The translations under genes and the position numbers were made by a program. 64,000 bases of DNA from JAKZVK01 sp965237575 (GTDB taxonomy: Bacteria; Acidobacteriota; Terriglobia; Bryobacterales; UBA6623). The stretch's first letter is position 1; every line of letters begins with the position of its first letter. The stretch spans positions 868,001-932,000 of the forward strand of contig CBDEGI010000004.1 of assembly GCA_965237575.1 (NCBI GenBank). The letters run 5' to 3'. Under the pieces are notes generated by a model. That model was not told the origin of the DNA, did not search any database, and worked only from the letters and a program-made list of their open reading frames with translations. This document shows positions 7,774 to 16,333 of the stretch, piece after piece.

Positions 7774-10700
7774 TTGGACAGCGGATCTCACCTAGCACAC
7801 CGTTTCACGCGGCGTTTCGCAAGTTCAGTTGAGTGCCGCGCCCCTACATGGCCGTCAAAACACACCTGTGTTTGGCTTGTGGTTGTGGCTCTGCTGTTGA
7901 TGTCGGCGATCGACGCCGTGGCGGCCGAGCATCAGGGCACAGTACTGGCGAGAGAGCTGGCGATTCCAGGCGCCACAGTCAAGGCGACGCAAGGCGACCA
8001 GGAACTGTTGACGTGGACCGACGAAGCAGGTGGGTACCACTTCGAGGACCTTGCGCCCGGCACTTGGGTCATCGAGGTTGAGATGTTCGGTTTCGAAGCG
8101 TCGCGGCGTGAAATCGAGATCGGCGCCGAAGCGACGCCGATTGCATGGAACCTCGCGGTCGCGAAGCCGCCGGCTCAGCAGCGCCGCCAACCCTCGATGC
8201 GGGAGCGCCGGGAGCGGTTGCAACGCCTGATGGCCAGTCAGGGTCAGCAGGCCCAAGTCATGCGAGACCTCACGGCCATGCCCGAAACGCCCGCCATCGG
8301 CAACGGCAGCCAGGACGCAACGCAATCTTTCCTGGTCACGGGCAGCTTGAGCCGCGGCCTGCAGGCACCCCGAGGGAGCAACGACCCGTTTGGGATGCGC
8401 AGCATGTTAGGCGGCGCCGGTGCGGGGGGCCAAGGTAATCCCTTTGCAGCTTCGGGCGGTGCGCCGCAACCCGGTGGTGGCGGGGGGGCAGTGGGCCCTG
8501 GTGGTGCGGGCGGACGTGGAGGACGTTTCGGCGGCGGCCGGGGCAGAGGACCCGGTGGTGGGCGCGGCGGTCGGCGAGGCGGCGGCCGGGGAGGAGGTCC
8601 CCGTGCAGCGCGGGGGCCCGGGGGACCGGATGGTCCTGGTGGCCCGGGCGGTCGCCAGATGACGCCAGAACGTCGACGCCGCATTCAGGAGTGGATGCGC
8701 CGACGCGGCACATCGCAGTTTGGGAATCGCCTCGGCGCGGGCCGGAACTCCATGCGCGCGATGGCGTTCTTCTCCATGCGCAACTCGGCTCTGGACGCGC
8801 GGCCTTACTCACTGACCGGACAGACGGTCGCGAAGCCATCGTATGCGCAAAACCAGTTCGGCGGGATGCTCGGCGGGCCGCTGAAAATCCCAAAGATCGT
8901 TGACGACGAGAAGACGTTCTTCTTCTTTTTCTATCGCGGGGCCCGGAGCCGCAATCCGTTCAATGCCACCAGCACGCTGCCGTCGGCGCTGGAGCGCGGC
9001 GGCGACTTCTCGCAGTCGGTCGGACCCGTTACGATCTTCGATCGAGCGACGCAGCAACCGTTCGCGAATAACTTCATCCCGGCCTCGCGCATCGACGGCG
9101 CTTCGGCGGGTTTGGTTCCTTTCTTCCCCGACGTGAATCAGTTGGGCCCGGTGCAGAACTACCAGTTCATCACATCGGTGCCGCAGAACAACGACAACTT
9201 CTCGGTGCGGCTGGGCCGCGCAATCACCGACGCCGACCGGTTGAACTTCTCTTACAACATCCAGATGCGCGACTCCCAAAGTGCGCAGTTGTTTGGCTTT
9301 CGCGACACGATCGACGGGCGGGCCCAGAGGGCCACGCTGGGCTGGACGCACAACTTCCGCCCTGACCTGATCAATAACCTGCGCTTCACCTACACGCGTA
9401 ACCGTAACCGGACAATCCCCTTCTTCGCCTTCAAAGAGGACGTGGCGGGGAACCTCGGCATTGAGGGCACGTCTAGCAATCCGGCGAACTATGGTCCGCC
9501 GAACCTCTCGTTCACGAACTTCGGAAACCTGACCGACGCTAGCACGGGGCTGCGACGCGACCAGACGTTGGCAGTGAGCAATGGCGTTACGCTCGTGCGC
9601 GGTAGCCACAACCTGTCGATCGGCGGCGACTATCGCCGCATCCAGCTCAACAATCTCAGCGACACGAACGCCAGGGGTTCGTTCACATTCAGCGGCTTAA
9701 CGACCAGCGCGTTCAACGAACGAGGGCTGCCGTTGCCGAACACCGGTTTCGACTTCGCCGATTTCCTGTTGGGACTGCCGCAATCAAGCACGATCCGCTT
9801 CGGCAACCCGGACACGTACTACCGCGCGCCCGCCTACAGCCTCTATGCGCAGGATGACTGGCGGGTCGCCTCGAGCTTCACGGTCAACTTCGGGTTGCGC
9901 TATGAGTTTCTGGCGCCCTTTCACGAGAAGTACGATCGGCTGTCAAACCTCGACGTTGAGCAAGGCTTCACCGGAGTCTCACCGGTCTTCCCTGGAACGA
10001 GCGGGCCGTACACCGGCGCTTTCCCCACAGGGCTGATCGAGCCGGACCGTAACAATCTGGCGCCGCGTCTCGGCTTGGCATGGAAACCGTTTGCCAAACA
10101 CACCACGCTCGTCCGGGCGGGTTACGGCTGGTACTACAACGGGTCGGTCTACAACACAGCGGCGAGCCGGCTGGGACAGCAGCCTCCGTTCGCGAATACG
10201 ACGACGCTGACCACGAGCATCAACCAAACGTTGACGGTCCGGGACGGGTTCGCCGGATCGCCGTCGCAGGAGATCACCAACACGTTTGCGGTCGCCCGGG
10301 ACTACCTCGTTGGCTACGCACAGACCTGGAACTTGGCCGTACAACAAGAGATGCCCGGCGCGATGGTGGTCGAGGTGGGTTATCTCGGCACGAAGGGAAC
10401 GAGACTCGATATTCAACGCTCGCCGAACCGCGCGCCGGCGGGGTCGCCGCTCGACGCCGAGGAGCGACGCCTGATCGGCAACGCCGTCGGATTCACGTTC
10501 GACAGCGCCGAGGGCAACTCGATCTATCACGCCGGGCAGGTGCGGTTGTCGCGGCGGTTCCAGAGCGGCGTCTCGGGCGACGTGCTGTATACGTGGTCGA
10601 AGTCGATCGATAACGTCTCGACCTTCGGAGGCGGCGCGGCGGTGGTAGCGCAAAACGACAGAGACCTACGCGCGGAGCGGGGCCTCTCGAGTTTCCATCA

Positions 10701-11232
10701 GCCGCACTCGCTGACGGCGTCGTTCCAGGTGACGTCGCCCGTGGGCCGCCAGTCGAGCGGCGGGCCTTCGCGGAATCTATTCGAGACGTTGTTTCGAGAT
10801 TGGAACTTCAGCGGCGGGGTGACAGCCGCCTCGGGGACCCCCTTCACATCGACGGTGCTCGGCAACCAGGCGAATGCCGGCGGGTCGGGGGCCGTCGGCA
10901 GCGGACGTGCGGATGCGACCGGCCTGCCGGTGACCGCCGGCACGGGCTTCTTCAACCCGCTGGCCTTCACGAACCCGCCACCGGACCGGTTCGGCAACGC
11001 GGCGCGGAATACGATTCCTGGGCCACGGGCGTTGTCGTTGAACTTTGGGATCAGCCGGCAGTTTTCTCTCGGCGAGAGGCGCAGCATTAACTTCCGTGTC
11101 GAGAGCACGAACATCACGAACACGGCGACGTTCACGGGCCTCGGGACGACGGTGAATGCTTCGAACTACGGAAGGCCGACGAATACGTCACCGATGCGTA
11201 CGATGCGGGCGAATGTGAGGTTGCGGTTTTGA
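7774..11232 (+). CDS. TonB-dependent-receptor-like outer membrane protein with carboxypeptidase-regulatory domain
   Basis: About 1150 residues. A signal segment (VWLVVVALLLMSAIDAVAA) precedes a carboxypeptidase-regulatory-like Ig fold (HQGTVLARELAIPGATV to MFGFEASRREIEIG), a Gly/Arg-rich low-complexity region coded by about 8460-8660, then a plug-like region (FSMRNSALDARPYSLTG, FGGMLGGPLKIPK, FFFFFYRGARSRNPFN) and a C-terminal beta-barrel (LNFSYNIQMRDSQ, YAQDDWRVASSFTVNFGLRY, FRVESTNITNTATFTG). This is the oversized acidobacterial OMP family, thought to import or bind large substrates; the ligand is unknown. The start is uncertain: TTG 7774 has GGAGGA 8 bp upstream, while GTG 7669 also lies downstream of the likely transcription start. 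It leads a cluster with the VWA gene, 50 bp away. Confidence 0.85.
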   Translation: MDSGSHLAHRFTRRFASSVECRAPTWPSKHTCVWLVVVALLLMSAIDAVAAEHQGTVLARELAIPGATVKATQGDQELLTWTDEAGGYHFEDLAPGTWVIEVEMFGFEASRREIEIGAEATPIAWNLAVAKPPAQQRRQPSMRERRERLQRLMASQGQQAQVMRDLTAMPETPAIGNGSQDATQSFLVTGSLSRGLQAPRGSNDPFGMRSMLGGAGAGGQGNPFAASGGAPQPGGGGGAVGPGGAGGRGGRFGGGRGRGPGGGRGGRRGGGRGGGPRAARGPGGPDGPGGPGGRQMTPERRRRIQEWMRRRGTSQFGNRLGAGRNSMRAMAFFSMRNSALDARPYSLTGQTVAKPSYAQNQFGGMLGGPLKIPKIVDDEKTFFFFFYRGARSRNPFNATSTLPSALERGGDFSQSVGPVTIFDRATQQPFANNFIPASRIDGASAGLVPFFPDVNQLGPVQNYQFITSVPQNNDNFSVRLGRAITDADRLNFSYNIQMRDSQSAQLFGFRDTIDGRAQRATLGWTHNFRPDLINNLRFTYTRNRNRTIPFFAFKEDVAGNLGIEGTSSNPANYGPPNLSFTNFGNLTDASTGLRRDQTLAVSNGVTLVRGSHNLSIGGDYRRIQLNNLSDTNARGSFTFSGLTTSAFNERGLPLPNTGFDFADFLLGLPQSSTIRFGNPDTYYRAPAYSLYAQDDWRVASSFTVNFGLRYEFLAPFHEKYDRLSNLDVEQGFTGVSPVFPGTSGPYTGAFPTGLIEPDRNNLAPRLGLAWKPFAKHTTLVRAGYGWYYNGSVYNTAASRLGQQPPFANTTTLTTSINQTLTVRDGFAGSPSQEITNTFAVARDYLVGYAQTWNLAVQQEMPGAMVVEVGYLGTKGTRLDIQRSPNRAPAGSPLDAEERRLIGNAVGFTFDSAEGNSIYHAGQVRLSRRFQSGVSGDVLYTWSKSIDNVSTFGGGAAVVAQNDRDLRAERGLSSFHQPHSLTASFQVTSPVGRQSSGGPSRNLFETLFRDWNFSGGVTAASGTPFTSTVLGNQANAGGSGAVGSGRADATGLPVTAGTGFFNPLAFTNPPPDRFGNAARNTIPGPRALSLNFGISRQFSLGERRSINFRVESTNITNTATFTGLGTTVNASNYGRPTNTSPMRTMRANVRLRF

Positions 11233-11282
11233 CGAAGCAAGGGGCTAGTGTGCTGTCGCGGGGAGAACGTGGTGGTGAACCA

Positions 11283-13454
11283 ATGGCCGGGCGGGCACAG
11301 GGGCCCTCCCCTACGGACTCGCTGGATACTTCGATTCCCGTGGCTCTCTGGGTTGCCGCCGTGCTGGTGGTCGTTCTACTTCTGCCTTCGCTGGGGACCG
11401 CGCAGGAGCCGACAGGTCAGGAATCCGGCGAGGCGTTCAAGTTCGAGGTCACAAGCAACCTGGTGGTTCTCAACGTCGGGGTGCGCGACCGCGGCGGCAA
11501 CACGGTTGAGGACTTGACGGCGGAAGACTTCGAGATCACGGAAGACGGCAAGCGGCAGCAGGTTTCGGTCTTCGAGTTCCAGCGTTTGGAAGGGGATGAT
11601 CTGTTCCTCTTGAAGCCGACGCCCGATCCACCCCCCTCTCCCGAGGCCGACATCAGCCGTACGCGCGACATCACGCCGTCCGCGCCGGGCCAAGTGCGGT
11701 ACGACGACAAACGCCTGCTGGTGCTCTATTTCGACTTCTCGTCGATGCCCTCGGCGGACCAGATTCGCGCGCAGCGCTCCGCGCTGAAATTTCTCGATGA
11801 GCACATGACGACGGCCGACCTGGTGGCGGTGATGGCGTTTTCGAGCAGCCTGCGAGTCTTGCAGGACTTCACCGACAACCGCGAACTGCTGCGCGAGGTC
11901 ATTGGCTCGTTCCGTGCCGGCGAGGCCAGCGAGCTGTCGGAGTTGGCTGAGACAGGCGAGGAGGAGGCTGTCGATGACGGCTCGGCATTTGTCGCCGACG
12001 AGAGCGAGTTCAACATTTTCAACACCGACCTCAAGCTGAGCGCGCTTGAATCGGCGGCGAAGATGCTGTCATCGCTACCGGAAAAGAAAGCGCTGATCTA
12101 CTTCTCGAGCGGTGTCGGCAAGACGGGCACGGAGAACCACTCGCAGCTTCGTTCGGCGGTCAACGCCGCGGTGCGGGCCAATGTGGCGTTCTATCCCATC
12201 GACGCGCGCGGCTTGGTGGCGGAAGCGCCGCTCGGCGACGCCACCCAGGGGTCGCAACGAGGCACGCGTGCGTACTCGGGCGCGGGCCAGCGGCAACGGC
12301 GCGCGCGCTTCAACGATCAACAGGATACGCTGTTCACCCTCGCCGCCGACACCGGCGGCAAGGCTCTGCTCAATAACAACGACCTCAGCGTCGGCATGGT
12401 GCGGGCCCAGCAGGACGTTTCGAGTTACTACATCCTCGGCTACTACAGCACCAACGCAAAGATGGACGGACGATTCCGGCGTGTGAAGATTCGCGTGCCG
12501 TCGCGCAAGAACCTCAAGCTCGATTACCGCTCCGGCTATTTCGGCCCCAAGGAGTTTAGCCGCTTCAGCTCGGCCGACAGGGAACGCCAACTCGAAGAGG
12601 CCTTGCTGCTGGGCGATCCGATTACTGATTTGACGCTGGCGTTGGAGGTAAACTACTTTCGGCTGGAGCGCGACCGTTACTTCGTTCCGGTCGCGGTGAA
12701 GATTCCGGGCTCGGAGTTCGATCTGGCGCGCAAGCGGGGACACGAGCAGACCCGCATCGACTTTATCGGCCAGGTGCGTGACTCGCGCCGCAAGCTGATG
12801 GCCAACCTGCGCGATCACGTACAAGTGAAATTGCGCGGGGACGACGCGGCACAGCTTGCCGGACGCCGGCTGCAATACGACACGGGATTCACGCTGCCGC
12901 CGGGCCGCTACACGCTGAAGTTCCTGACACGAGAGAACGAATCGGGTAAGATCGGAACGTTCGAAACGGAGTTCACCATTCCTGATATCGACGATCAGAA
13001 GGACTACGCGCGGCTGAGCTCGGTCGTTTGGTCGAATCAGAGGGAGCCGCTCGAGTCGGCCATCGGCGTCGCCGAGCGCAACAAGAAACTGCTAGCGCTG
13101 CACCCGCTGGTGCGGGACGGGCAGAAGCTCATCCCCAGCATCACGCGAGTGTTCCGGAGCGATCAGAGCCTCTACGTGTATTTCGAGGTTTACGATCCAG
13201 ACACGCAGGGAGATGAGAAAGCGCCGAGCGTCGCCGCCAGTGTAAGCTTTTTCAGAGACGGCAAGAAAGCTTTCGAATCCGAGCCGCTTCGCGTGCCGGC
13301 GCTGGCGCCCGAGAGGCGGCGAACGGTTCCCGTCGAGTTTCAGGTTCCTCTGAGCGAGTTGTCGCCGGGCGAGTATGTCTGCCAGGTGAACGCGGTGGAC
13401 GAGTTCGGACAGAAGTTTGCTTTTCGGCGCGCCCCGTTGGTCGTGCTGCCCTGA
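11283..13454 (+). CDS. VWFA-related secreted protein (acidobacterial type)
   Basis: A 723-residue exported protein. It has a signal segment (WVAAVLVVVLLLPSLGTAQ), an N-terminal fold of the VWFA-related family (FKFEVTSNLVVLNVGVRDR, LTAEDFEITEDGK), and a von Willebrand A domain (LLVLYFDFSSMPSADQIRA, LVAVMAFSSSLRVLQDFTD, KKALIYFSSGVGKTGTENH, FYPIDARGL). It ends in two beta-rich segments. The MIDAS-like DxSxS is replaced by DFSSM, typical of this family (TIGR03436). ATG 11283 is preferred, although a TTG at 11229 overlaps the stop of the receptor gene. These proteins often travel with giant TonB-receptor-like genes, as here; the function is not known. Confidence 0.85.
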   Translation: MAGRAQGPSPTDSLDTSIPVALWVAAVLVVVLLLPSLGTAQEPTGQESGEAFKFEVTSNLVVLNVGVRDRGGNTVEDLTAEDFEITEDGKRQQVSVFEFQRLEGDDLFLLKPTPDPPPSPEADISRTRDITPSAPGQVRYDDKRLLVLYFDFSSMPSADQIRAQRSALKFLDEHMTTADLVAVMAFSSSLRVLQDFTDNRELLREVIGSFRAGEASELSELAETGEEEAVDDGSAFVADESEFNIFNTDLKLSALESAAKMLSSLPEKKALIYFSSGVGKTGTENHSQLRSAVNAAVRANVAFYPIDARGLVAEAPLGDATQGSQRGTRAYSGAGQRQRRARFNDQQDTLFTLAADTGGKALLNNNDLSVGMVRAQQDVSSYYILGYYSTNAKMDGRFRRVKIRVPSRKNLKLDYRSGYFGPKEFSRFSSADRERQLEEALLLGDPITDLTLALEVNYFRLERDRYFVPVAVKIPGSEFDLARKRGHEQTRIDFIGQVRDSRRKLMANLRDHVQVKLRGDDAAQLAGRRLQYDTGFTLPPGRYTLKFLTRENESGKIGTFETEFTIPDIDDQKDYARLSSVVWSNQREPLESAIGVAERNKKLLALHPLVRDGQKLIPSITRVFRSDQSLYVYFEVYDPDTQGDEKAPSVAASVSFFRDGKKAFESEPLRVPALAPERRRTVPVEFQVPLSELSPGEYVCQVNAVDEFGQKFAFRRAPLVVLP

Positions 13455-13509
13455 GGCAGCCACGGCTTACGAATACGCGCGGATATGAATCTTTGGAACA
13501 GCGAGGCCA

Positions 13510-14304
13510 ATGATGAGAAAGCAATGCACTCGAATCGCGATGGCTGCCCTGGCATCGGCGACCCTCCTGTGGGCGGGCGGCTTTTGGGACAAGAAGGGCT
13601 ACACCGACTGGAGCGAGAAAGACGTCAAGAAGATGCTCAATAGCTCACCCTGGGCAAAGCAGGTCAGCATCACCATGGGTGGGGGCATGGGCGGCGGCAT
13701 GGGTGGCCGCGGCGGCGGTGGCCGCGGCGGCGGTGGCGGTGGCCTGGGTGGCGGCGGCGGCGGCGGTGGCGGTGCCGGCGGTGGCGGTGCCGGCGGAGGG
13801 CTCGGTGGCGGTGGCGGCGGTACCCGGATGCCGGGTGGCGGGGGCTATGGCGGTGGCGCGCCGGGCGGCATGGTGCGTCCAACCACGATGCTCGTCGTCC
13901 GCTGGAGCAGTTCGCTGCCGGTGAAGCAGGCGATGGTGAAGGCGCGGTTCGGGGCCGAAGCCGAGACCGCCAAGGAAGCGCAGGATGCTCTGGCGCGACC
14001 CGAAAGCCATTACATCATTACCGTCAGCGGGTTTCCCGCGCGGATGGCACGCATGGCCGAGAATCCCGAGCGTATCCAGCAATCGGCTTTCCTCGTGCGG
14101 AAGAAAAAGCCTGACCTCGGGGCCGAGCACGTGCAGGTCAGCCCCATGGAGGAGTCGGTCGACTTGCACTTGATGTTTCCGCGCACCGAAGCGATCACCC
14201 TCGAGGACAAGAACGTCGAGTTGAAGCTTGCGCTTGGGCCGATGGACGTGAGGAAGAAGTTCAAGTTGAAGGACATGGTCTTCAACGGCAACTTGGAGCT
14301 TTGA
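13510..14304 (+). CDS. Gly-rich secreted protein of unknown function (acidobacterial)
   Basis: 264 residues with a signal peptide (MAALASATLLWAGGF), a conserved-looking segment KKGYTDWSEKDVKKMLNSSP, an almost pure glycine tract (about residues 57-119, with scattered Arg, Ala and Leu) and a C-terminal globular part (TTMLVVRWSSSLPVKQAM to VFNGNLEL). The family occurs beside VWA proteins in this phylum as far as I recall, but no activity is known. It follows the VWA gene by 55 bp on the same strand and probably shares its transcript. Tandem ATG codons open the frame at 13510 and 13513. Confidence 0.75.
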   Translation: MMRKQCTRIAMAALASATLLWAGGFWDKKGYTDWSEKDVKKMLNSSPWAKQVSITMGGGMGGGMGGRGGGGRGGGGGGLGGGGGGGGGAGGGGAGGGLGGGGGGTRMPGGGGYGGGAPGGMVRPTTMLVVRWSSSLPVKQAMVKARFGAEAETAKEAQDALARPESHYIITVSGFPARMARMAENPERIQQSAFLVRKKKPDLGAEHVQVSPMEESVDLHLMFPRTEAITLEDKNVELKLALGPMDVRKKFKLKDMVFNGNLEL

Positions 14305-14351
14305 GGTTGGTTGTGGCCGACTGACAGCGGAAGCCCGAATTTCATCTTGTA

Positions 14352-14375
14352 GGGGTAGACCGCTGCGTCTACCCC
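14352..14375 (+). repeat. REP-like hairpin, family A (copy 1)
   Basis: GGGGTAGAC-CGCTGC-GTCTACCCC is a perfect 9-bp stem, preceded by TTGTA. The same hairpin recurs at 53098, and in opposite orientation at 14435. Compensatory changes (TAGAC/GTCTA against TGGAC/GTCCA) keep the stem paired in each copy. Confidence 0.75.
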
Positions 14376-14434
14376 GGTGCCCCTAGCAATGCCGTTTGTC
14401 TCTGCGTTGAAGTTGCGAGCAACTCCGCGGCGGC

Positions 14435-14458
14435 GGGGCGGACTCAGCGGTCCACCCC
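14435..14458 (-). repeat. REP-like hairpin, family A (copy 2, inverted)
   Basis: GGGGCGGAC-TCAGCG-GTCCACCCC followed by TACAA is the reverse complement of the family A unit with one stem mismatch and a changed loop. With copy 1 it forms an inverted pair about 60 bp apart, the BIME arrangement typical of RAYT-mobilised REPs. Confidence 0.65.
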
Positions 14459-14551
14459 TACAAAACCGCTGTGCAGAGGTTGGCGTCCACGTTACCGCAG
14501 GCGGCGGGGGCCCATGTTTCGCAGGGAACTGCCGGGACCGCAATAGGCTGG

Positions 14552-14805
14552 TCGGGGTATGCACTTGACTCCCGACGACCCCACACCTTGTGGTCGGCGA
14601 CTGCGGCGACCGTACCCTCGAGGGGCCATCGGGCAGCGGTCGTGGGTCCTATAGCCGCCGCTCATTGCGCCCCGCGGGGGGACGGCAGCGGTTGACTTTG
14701 AAACCTGAAGGCGAAGCGCTCTTGAAACTCCCCAGCGTGCGCGAATAGTCCTCCAGAGCCCGGATACTAGACCTTGGGGCTTCGGGAGTCAAGTGCATAC
14801 CCCAG
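14552..14805. mobile_element. MITE-like TIR element with 8-bp target duplication (copy 1)
   Basis: The ends carry a perfect 22-bp inverted repeat: GGGGTATGCACTTGACTCCC plus GA (14554-14575) and its complement at 14782-14803. The direct repeat TAGGCTGG flanks both sides (14544-14551 and 14806-14813) as a target-site duplication. There is no transposase inside, so it is a non-autonomous element. A relative with the core GGGGTATCCAYTTGACTC and its own 8-bp duplication lies at 61398-61668. Confidence 0.75.
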
Positions 14806-14852
14806 TAGGCTGGATGTACCCTTCTCAGACGTCAAGCCCGGGCCAACCAAGC

Positions 14853-14905
14853 TTTACAAACCTTTACCCGGACGTAGCCGGGACTTTACATTCGGGCGAT
14901 ATGCT
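14853..14905 (+). promoter_or_regulatory. CpxR-box-like promoter of the Spy/CpxP-like gene
   Basis: TTTACAAACCTTTAC (14853-14867) reads on the opposite strand as GTAAA-GGTTT-GTAAA, a perfect match to the known CpxR box. The -10 hexamer TATGCT is at 14900-14905, 47 bp from the box start, identical in distance and sequence to the promoter at 7589-7641. The two regions also share TTTA and TTCG-GG blocks near the -10. Confidence 0.7.
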
Positions 14906-14990
14906 GAGGGTGTCAAGAACGGAGATCAAGACGGCAAACGAAAGCAGTTTCCGCAAGGTCTTCGTGAAGGAAACGAAAGGAGTGATGGTC

Positions 14991-15599
14991 ATGAGAACCC
15001 TAAACCTAATCGCAGTCAGCGTCCTTTGTGCAACCACCCTAGTGGCACAGGGGCCCCGGGCACTCGAGCGCGGCGAGGGACATCGCGGACGAGGCATGCA
15101 CAGCGAGGCGCTCAACAGCTACCTGAACCTAACCGAGCAACAGGTCGCCGAGCTGAAGACGGCCCGGCAGACGTCCCGTGAAGAATCACGTCCGATCATG
15201 CAGGCATTGCGCGAGAAGGGTCAGGCACTCCGCGAAGAAATGCGCATGGAGTCCCCTAACCCTGGTGTGATCGGAGACCTAACGGTCGAAGTGAAGGATC
15301 TGCGTGATCAGCTCAAAGCTGCCCGGACGGCGCAACGCAACCAGCTCCTTGGCTTGCTGACTGAAGAGCAGCGCGGACAGGTGGAAGAACTCGAGCGCGT
15401 GATAAGCCTCCAAGCCGCGGCACATCAAGCGGCCGCGATGAACTTCATCGAGGGCCCGGAACGCAGTCCGGGAATGCGCGGTGGCCGTGGCGGCAAAGGC
15501 CGGCCGGGCTTCGGTCCTCGCGGACGGATGCGCGGACCCGGTCCTGGCGGTCCGTCTGGTGGCCCGCCTGAGGGAGCGGCGCCCATTTTGCTGGATTAA
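14991..15599 (+). CDS. Spy/CpxP-like periplasmic protein (LTxxQ type)
   Basis: A 202-residue exported protein: signal peptide (MRTLNLIAVSVLCATTLVAQ), then a helical core with LNLTEQQVAELKTAR (the LTxxQ motif), a long charged helix and a second repeat-like segment LLGLLTEEQRGQVEELERV. Spy and CpxP are ATP-independent periplasmic chaperones induced by the Cpx system; the helical core here fits, but the tail after about residue 160 is Gly/Arg/Pro-rich and not part of Spy. ATG 14991 was chosen because AGGAG (14978-14982) is 8 bp upstream; the in-frame ATG at 14985 is too close. It has its own CpxR-box-like promoter, which links it to the kinase/regulator pair 8 kb upstream. Confidence 0.8.
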   Translation: MRTLNLIAVSVLCATTLVAQGPRALERGEGHRGRGMHSEALNSYLNLTEQQVAELKTARQTSREESRPIMQALREKGQALREEMRMESPNPGVIGDLTVEVKDLRDQLKAARTAQRNQLLGLLTEEQRGQVEELERVISLQAAAHQAAAMNFIEGPERSPGMRGGRGGKGRPGFGPRGRMRGPGPGGPSGGPPEGAAPILLD

Positions 15600-15649
15600 G
15601 TTTTCACATTGTCACTCGCCAGGGGCTATTCGCTGGGCCCTCGTTCGTT

Positions 15650-15692
15650 GCCGCCGGATGCTTCGGGGTCGTAGGGCCCCACATCCGGCGGC
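15650..15692 (+). terminator. Hairpin, possible terminator after the Spy-like gene
   Basis: GCCGCCGGATG (15650-15660) pairs perfectly with CATCCGGCGGC (15682-15692) around a 21-nt loop that itself contains GGGGTC/GGGCCCC. No T-run follows, so it may act with Rho, or be another REP-type element. Confidence 0.45.
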
Positions 15693-15745
15693 ATTAACAC
15701 TGACCGCCACTCCAATCTGACACTTCAATCCAAGGACCCCAACCC

Positions 15746-16252
15746 ATGAAGACAATCGCAACTGTGACGCTATTCGCGCTGCTGGCGGCGGCTTCGCTCA
15801 CGTCGGCGGCTGACGTTGACGGTAGGTGGCTGGCCGAATTTGAGACGCGGCGCGGCCCCTCGGAACTCGAGTTCACCTTCAAGGTCGAAGGTGACAAACT
15901 CACCGGGACCGTCGCCAATATGATGGGCGACTTCGAGATTCAAGACGGGAAGATCGAGGGCAATGAAATCTCGTTCAAACAGATCATGAACTTCCGGCGT
16001 GAGATCACGATTCTCTACACCGGCAAGATCGAGGACGACGAGATCAAGTTCACCCGCAAGGCCGAAGGTTTCGGCGGACCCGGAGGAGGACCTCCGGGCG
16101 ATGGCGAAGCGAGACCGCCGCGCGAAGGCGCTACTGGGGAAGCACGACCGCCGCGAGAGGGTGGGCCGGGCGCCGGCGGCGGACCCGTAGGCGGCAGGCC
16201 TCGCGGCGGCATGCGCGCGCCGATCGAGTTCACCGCCCACCGCGTGAAGTGA
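15746..16252 (+). CDS. Small secreted protein with lipocalin-like beta region and Gly/Pro/Arg tail
   Basis: 168 residues: signal peptide (MKTIATVTLFALLAAASLTSA), then a beta-rich domain (VDGRWLAEFETRRGPSELEF, VEGDKLTGTVANMMGDFE, KIEGNEISFKQ, ILYTGKIEDDEIKFTRKAEG), and a tail with two PPREG-type repeats and GPGAGGGPVGG. The beta part resembles a widespread acidobacterial secreted domain of unknown function. Downstream of the Spy-like gene on the same strand, beyond a hairpin. The shared Gly/Arg tail with its neighbours is noted as a finding. Confidence 0.75.
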   Translation: MKTIATVTLFALLAAASLTSAADVDGRWLAEFETRRGPSELEFTFKVEGDKLTGTVANMMGDFEIQDGKIEGNEISFKQIMNFRREITILYTGKIEDDEIKFTRKAEGFGGPGGGPPGDGEARPPREGATGEARPPREGGPGAGGGPVGGRPRGGMRAPIEFTAHRVK

Positions 16253-16333
16253 CATCACGCCTGTGTCGGCGCGAACGAACTGTCGGAACCGCCTCGGCCT
16301 AACCCGCCTAGCGCTAAACTTGAAGTTACGTCT

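Larger units (their letters stand above)
14305..14990. other. Long intergenic region with two REP hairpins, a TIR element and the Spy-like promoter
   Basis: About 690 bp without a supported gene. From left to right it holds two family A hairpins in opposite orientation (14352, 14435), a 254-bp inverted-repeat element with an 8-bp target duplication (14552-14805) and the matched CpxR-box promoter (14853-14905). Confidence 0.7.
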
